Of a stretch of DNA of 64,000 nt, positions 61,708 to 64,000 are shown piece by piece; position 1 is the stretch's first letter, and every line of letters starts with the position of its first letter. Under the pieces are notes generated by a model. That model did no database searches. It was not told the DNA's origin and saw only the letters and a program-made list of their open reading frames with translations. Source of the DNA: Parabacteroides sp900760525 (lineage in GTDB: Bacteria > Bacteroidota > Bacteroidia > Bacteroidales > Tannerellaceae); assembly GCF_049860805.1 (NCBI RefSeq), contig NZ_CP187555.1:3906001-3970000 (forward strand), given 5' to 3'. The position numbers and the translations under genes were made by a program.

Positions 61708-62157
61708 ATGTCAATCAAGTACAAATTAGTTTTACGCAAGGACCTCTCCAAAGGTGCGGCAGAGGGCGACAAGAAGTATTATGCTTCGGTGAACAACAAC
61801 GGGACGTTCAGCTTCGACGACCTGTGCGAATCGGTATCTGCTATCTCGACAGCCTCGCGCGGGGATGTGCTGGTGGTGATGGACGGGGCGCTCTCGGTGA
61901 TGAAGAACGCGTTGTTGCGCGGGGAGATCGTGCAGTTCGGGGAGTTGGGCAATTTCCAGATCAACACCGGCAGCAAGGGAGTCGCGACGACCGAGGAGTT
62001 CAAAACGAACTTGATACGCAAGGCGCGGATCATCTTCCGTCCGGGTGCGTTGCTGAAAGACACCCTCGGCAAAGTGAACTACGAACGTATCGGGAAAGAT
62101 GCGGCCTCTTCGGAAGGCGGCGGTTCGGGCGAAGAGGAGCGCCCGGGAGAACTGTAG
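61708..62157 (+). CDS. HU-like DNA-binding protein, VirE-associated
   Basis: A 149-residue HU-related protein. The core matches HU, with E-I-V-Q-F-G-E-L-G-N-F-Q-I, S-K-G-V-A-T-T-E-E-F and A-R-I-I-F-R-P-G. The tail G-G-G-S-G-E-E-E-R-P-G-E-L ends in the same nine residues as the HU-like protein at 4132. It is divergent from the DUF4248/VirE pair and four bases ahead of a glucosaminidase gene. By position it may control that module or bind its DNA. Target and function are unknown. Confidence 0.9.
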   Translation: MSIKYKLVLRKDLSKGAAEGDKKYYASVNNNGTFSFDDLCESVSAISTASRGDVLVVMDGALSVMKNALLRGEIVQFGELGNFQINTGSKGVATTEEFKTNLIRKARIIFRPGALLKDTLGKVNYERIGKDAASSEGGGSGEEERPGEL

Positions 62158-62161
62158 GCTT

Positions 62162-62629
62162 ATGACGGCGCAGCAGATTTCCTTCGTCAAGGCTTCCCTG
62201 CCGGCAGCGATAGCGGCAGGGGCGGCTTTCAACATGAATCCGTCCGTGATTTTAGCACAGGGTGCTTTCGAAAGCGGATGGGGCACGAGCGAGCTGGCGT
62301 TACGGGCGCGTAACTTCTTCGGACTGACGGCCTACGGGTGCAGCAACGCCTATTGGCACGGGCAGAAATATCCCGTCCGCACATCGCGCTACGAACTGGA
62401 TTTCCGGCAGTATGGCAGCCGCGAAAACTCTTTCCTCGACTTCGCCCGCCTCATACGGGACAACTACCGCACGGCCTGGAGCAAGAGCGACAACCCTTCC
62501 GCCTACGCCCACGAGATCGCTTACAGCCGCTACATCAGCGAGGTGAACGGCGACAACCGCGAGACATACCGCCGCAGCTTGATAGAGATCGAAAAGACGG
62601 TACGGGCGATTGTGGCGATGGTGGGGTGA
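62162..62629 (+). CDS. GH73-type glucosaminidase (peptidoglycan hydrolase)
   Basis: Start ATG 62162, four bases after the HU stop (M-T-A-Q-Q-I-S-F-V-K). The 155-residue protein is a bare FlgJ/AtlA-type domain: I-L-A-Q-G-A-F-E-S-G-W-G-T-S with catalytic Glu37, then A-R-N-F-F-G-L-T-A-Y-G, the Y-x-S-x-x-x-S/N-F-like block E-N-S-F-L-D-F-A-R, and A-Y-S-R-Y-I. It has no signal peptide, as is common for phage-type lysozymes that leave the cell by a holin. The small membrane protein downstream might supply such an exit (inference). In related loci this position often holds an amidase instead. Confidence 0.87.
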   Translation: MTAQQISFVKASLPAAIAAGAAFNMNPSVILAQGAFESGWGTSELALRARNFFGLTAYGCSNAYWHGQKYPVRTSRYELDFRQYGSRENSFLDFARLIRDNYRTAWSKSDNPSAYAHEIAYSRYISEVNGDNRETYRRSLIEIEKTVRAIVAMVG

Positions 62630-62686
62630 AAATGATGATTTATGGGTGTGATGGAATGACATCGTTGTCGAAATGATTGTCGTTCC

Positions 62687-62764
62687 GTAGGGGCAGGTTC
62701 TAAACCTGCCCGATATCGACAAATATACATGTTGCAATCGGGCGGGTTTAGAACCCGCCCCTAC
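62687..62764. repeat. GC-rich palindromic intergenic element
   Basis: GTAGGGGCAGGTTCTAAACC (62687-62706) pairs with GGGTTTAGAACCCGCCCCTAC-type sequence ending at 62764, around an AT-rich loop. This is a third intergenic palindrome type, lying between the glucosaminidase and the small membrane protein gene. Confidence 0.85.
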
Positions 62765-62781
62765 AGCGACACCTTAAATAT

Positions 62782-62805
62782 ACCGGTAAATCATCATTTA
62801 CCGGT
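62782..62805 (+). terminator. Perfect hairpin ACCGGTAAAT-catc-ATTTACCGGT
   Basis: A 10-bp perfect stem with a four-base loop, 40 bases ahead of the small membrane protein gene. No U-run. It resembles the hairpin after purD (GCCGGTAAG/CTTACCGGC). Confidence 0.6.
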
Positions 62806-62845
62806 TTAAATATCCTTATTCAATAATCAACACACACAATGTCTT

Positions 62846-63016
62846 ATGAAAAAGATCAAACGGATCCTTGAATTTATTATCGCGTTGCTTAACTTTTTGT
62901 TTCACTTTAAACCTATGCCGGATGAAGAAATTCCAACTGTTATTGCCCCTTTTCCGAAAAATAGTCTCCCGCCTGTTCCGCCACGGGATCGACCTCTATT
63001 TGAGGATATCCCTTAG
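62846..63016 (+). CDS. Small membrane protein (56 residues) at the end of the HU/GH73 group
   Basis: Translated by hand: M-K-K-I-K-R-I-L-E-F, then the hydrophobic stretch I-I-A-L-L-N-F-L-F-H-F and a proline-rich polar tail (P-P-V-P-P-R-D-R-P) to a TAG stop. It has a basic N-terminus, one membrane-spanning or membrane-surface helix and no signal cleavage. It lies on the same strand as the HU-like and glucosaminidase genes, 216 bases after the latter. Its position matches that of tiny proteins near such modules in Bacteroides. A holin-like or regulatory role is possible; I see no known motif. Confidence 0.5.
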   Translation: MKKIKRILEFIIALLNFLFHFKPMPDEEIPTVIAPFPKNSLPPVPPRDRPLFEDIP

Positions 63017-63040
63017 GGTACGGTGCAGGGTGCGGTAAAG

Positions 63041-63754
63041 TCAGACAAACTTCTCCCTCTTCTGCAAGTTCAGGAGGCCGATCAGCATCCAAATGATGCT
63101 GGCGGCTAAGAGGAAGATGCGGCTTTTGATGATGATGCCTTCCCAGATGACCGGCAGGAAGTTGCGGGGAATGGAGAAGGGATTGAGAAGGATGTTCCAG
63201 AAGGAACGCTCGATCAGGGGCGTATTGCTGAAGATCAGCAGGGCAAGGCCGATGATAATCATCAGGACGGCAGTCCCGTTGCCGCTGCGGGTGATGGTGG
63301 AGAACATAAAGGCGAGGTTCCCGAAAAAGAGGATCGGAAACATCAGCTGCGCCGACATCTCGAGGGGATTGACGGGATAAAGCAAGAGCGTGGCTAACCA
63401 GGAGAAGACGATCAGGATCGCGAAGATCGCCACATAGATCATCAGCAGGCGGACGCCCCATACCTTATATTTATAGTTGGGGATGCCGAAAAGGATTTCT
63501 AAGATCCGGCTGTCCTCATCGTTCTGGATGCCGAACACGGCAGGATAGAACACCAGCAGGACGCAGGGGAACATCAGGAGATTATAGATCAGGCCTTCGT
63601 TGATCTCCGACCGGTTCCAGGCGCTCTGGAACATGAAATAGGCAAAGAAAAGGAATGCCGCCAAGAGGAACCAGATGAATTTCCCGGCAAAGATGATCTT
63701 CAGGTTATATTTAACCAGGCGGGGCAAGAGGGATATGAATTGTTTTAGGGTCAT
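63041..63754 (-). CDS. ABC-2-type transporter permease
   Basis: A 237-residue membrane protein with six hydrophobic helices. A first helix at about 28-44 (W-F-L-L-A-A-F-L-F-F-A-Y-F) is followed by an extracellular stretch and five more, including V-F-G-I-Q-N-D-E-D-S-R-I-L-E-I-L-F-G after helix 2, typical of ABC-2 permeases. It is read with the ATP-binding protein upstream (76 bases away, across a repeat). The pair probably exports a lipid, drug or peptide; substrate is unknown. It is convergent with the small membrane protein gene. Confidence 0.82.
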   Translation of the reverse strand: MTLKQFISLLPRLVKYNLKIIFAGKFIWFLLAAFLFFAYFMFQSAWNRSEINEGLIYNLLMFPCVLLVFYPAVFGIQNDEDSRILEILFGIPNYKYKVWGVRLLMIYVAIFAILIVFSWLATLLLYPVNPLEMSAQLMFPILFFGNLAFMFSTITRSGNGTAVLMIIIGLALLIFSNTPLIERSFWNILLNPFSIPRNFLPVIWEGIIIKSRIFLLAASIIWMLIGLLNLQKREKFV

Positions 63755-63829
63755 GATGATTTATGATTTGAGATTTATGATTTGAGATTTATGATTTATG
63801 CGTCGATGATAAATCATAAATCATAAATT
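63753..63829. repeat. ATTTATG heptanucleotide inverted repeat
   Basis: The left arm (63755-63800) is a run of ATTTATG/ATTTGAG 7-mers. The right arm (63809-63829) is the inverse (CATAAAT units). The repeat fills the gap between the ABC permease start and the ATP-binding gene stop. Confidence 0.85.
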
Positions 63830-63830
63830 C

Positions 63831-64000
63831 TTAAATTCCTTTCAACAAGCAAAGATAAGCATCCTCCAAGTTCGGTTCCACCTGTACCGCCCCGTCATGC
63901 GGGGAGGCGGTAGAGAGGTAACGGACGCGGATGCGGTCGTCTTTCTGGATATGGTTGACGATCCGGGACTTATCCAAAGCTTGTTCAAATTCTGTTTTAT
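63831..64000 (-). CDS. ABC transporter ATP-binding protein, C-terminal end (cut by window)
   Basis: Translated by hand from the minus strand. The last 55 codons read F-E-Q-A-L-D-K-S-R-I-V-N-H-I, then R-Y-L-S-T-A-S-P-H-D and P-N-L-E-D-A-Y-L-C-L-L-K-G-I before a TAA. E/P-x-L-E-D-A-Y-L is the usual end of ABC-2-type ATPases. The nucleotide-binding motifs lie beyond the window. It is the upstream partner of the permease at 63041. Confidence 0.8.
   Translation of the reverse strand, partial: KTEFEQALDKSRIVNHIQKDDRIRVRYLSTASPHDGAVQVEPNLEDAYLCLLKGI

Overview
The window is a chromosomal stretch of a Bacteroidales bacterium, most likely a Parabacteroides (genus is my inference). Direct signs are a SusC/SusD polysaccharide utilisation locus with a hybrid two-component regulator, many promoters with the Bacteroidetes -7 box TAnnTTTG, lipoproteins with Bacteroidetes-type lipoboxes, a VirE/DUF4248/HU module, and a giant secreted protein with a T9SS-type (possibly DUF6383) C-terminal domain. 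I see no rRNA, tRNA, CRISPR array, prophage or complete insertion sequence.

Layout. 1-3.7 kb: end of a peptide export operon with a glycosyltransferase, a C39-peptidase ABC exporter and a shortened HlyD-type adaptor; the precursor and modifying enzymes must lie to the left of the window. 4.1-13 kb: housekeeping genes: an HU-like protein, a flavin/PPOx protein, serine acetyltransferase, a THUMP-domain rRNA methyltransferase overlapping a dipeptidyl peptidase IV, purD and two membrane proteins. 13-20 kb: a lipoprotein, then a tight minus-strand operon (DUF2723 membrane protein, polysaccharide deacetylase, QueG, serine peptidase). 20.6-24 kb: two outer-membrane barrels, a 32-residue secreted-looking peptide and a membrane-bound TPR/HTH regulator. 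24.3-27.3 kb: SNF2 helicase. 27.4-39.7 kb: PUL with HTCS, SusC, SusD, heparinase II/III-like lyase and GH88, aimed at a uronic-acid glycan. 39.9-47.8 kb: lpd, two small PH-like membrane proteins, a secreted DUF3108-like protein, nadB, a DUF4221 lipoprotein and a BlaI/M56 pair. 48-51.5 kb: a serine-type sulfatase and an AbiE-type toxin-antitoxin pair behind a duplicated promoter. 51.7-58.3 kb: the 2197-residue beta-helix/MBG/BIG2 surface protein. 58.8-63 kb: VirE-like/DUF4248 genes divergent from HU, GH73 and a small membrane protein. 63-64 kb: an ABC transporter, cut by the window end.

The most unusual feature is the intergenic repeat population. Several families of palindromic elements, some built from heptanucleotide tandem units and others sharing a core CCCG-nn-CTTG..CGGGATCGC, lie against stop codons. 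In two genes (queG and the virE-like gene) they are inserted in frame and translated, and they appear to supply the C-terminal ends of at least two more (the PPOx protein and perhaps cysE). A perfect 34-bp palindrome with a partial second copy lies upstream of the giant surface protein.

Gene functions rest on motif recognition by eye. Family-level names are firm where motifs are quoted. Substrates, genus and regulatory links are inference.
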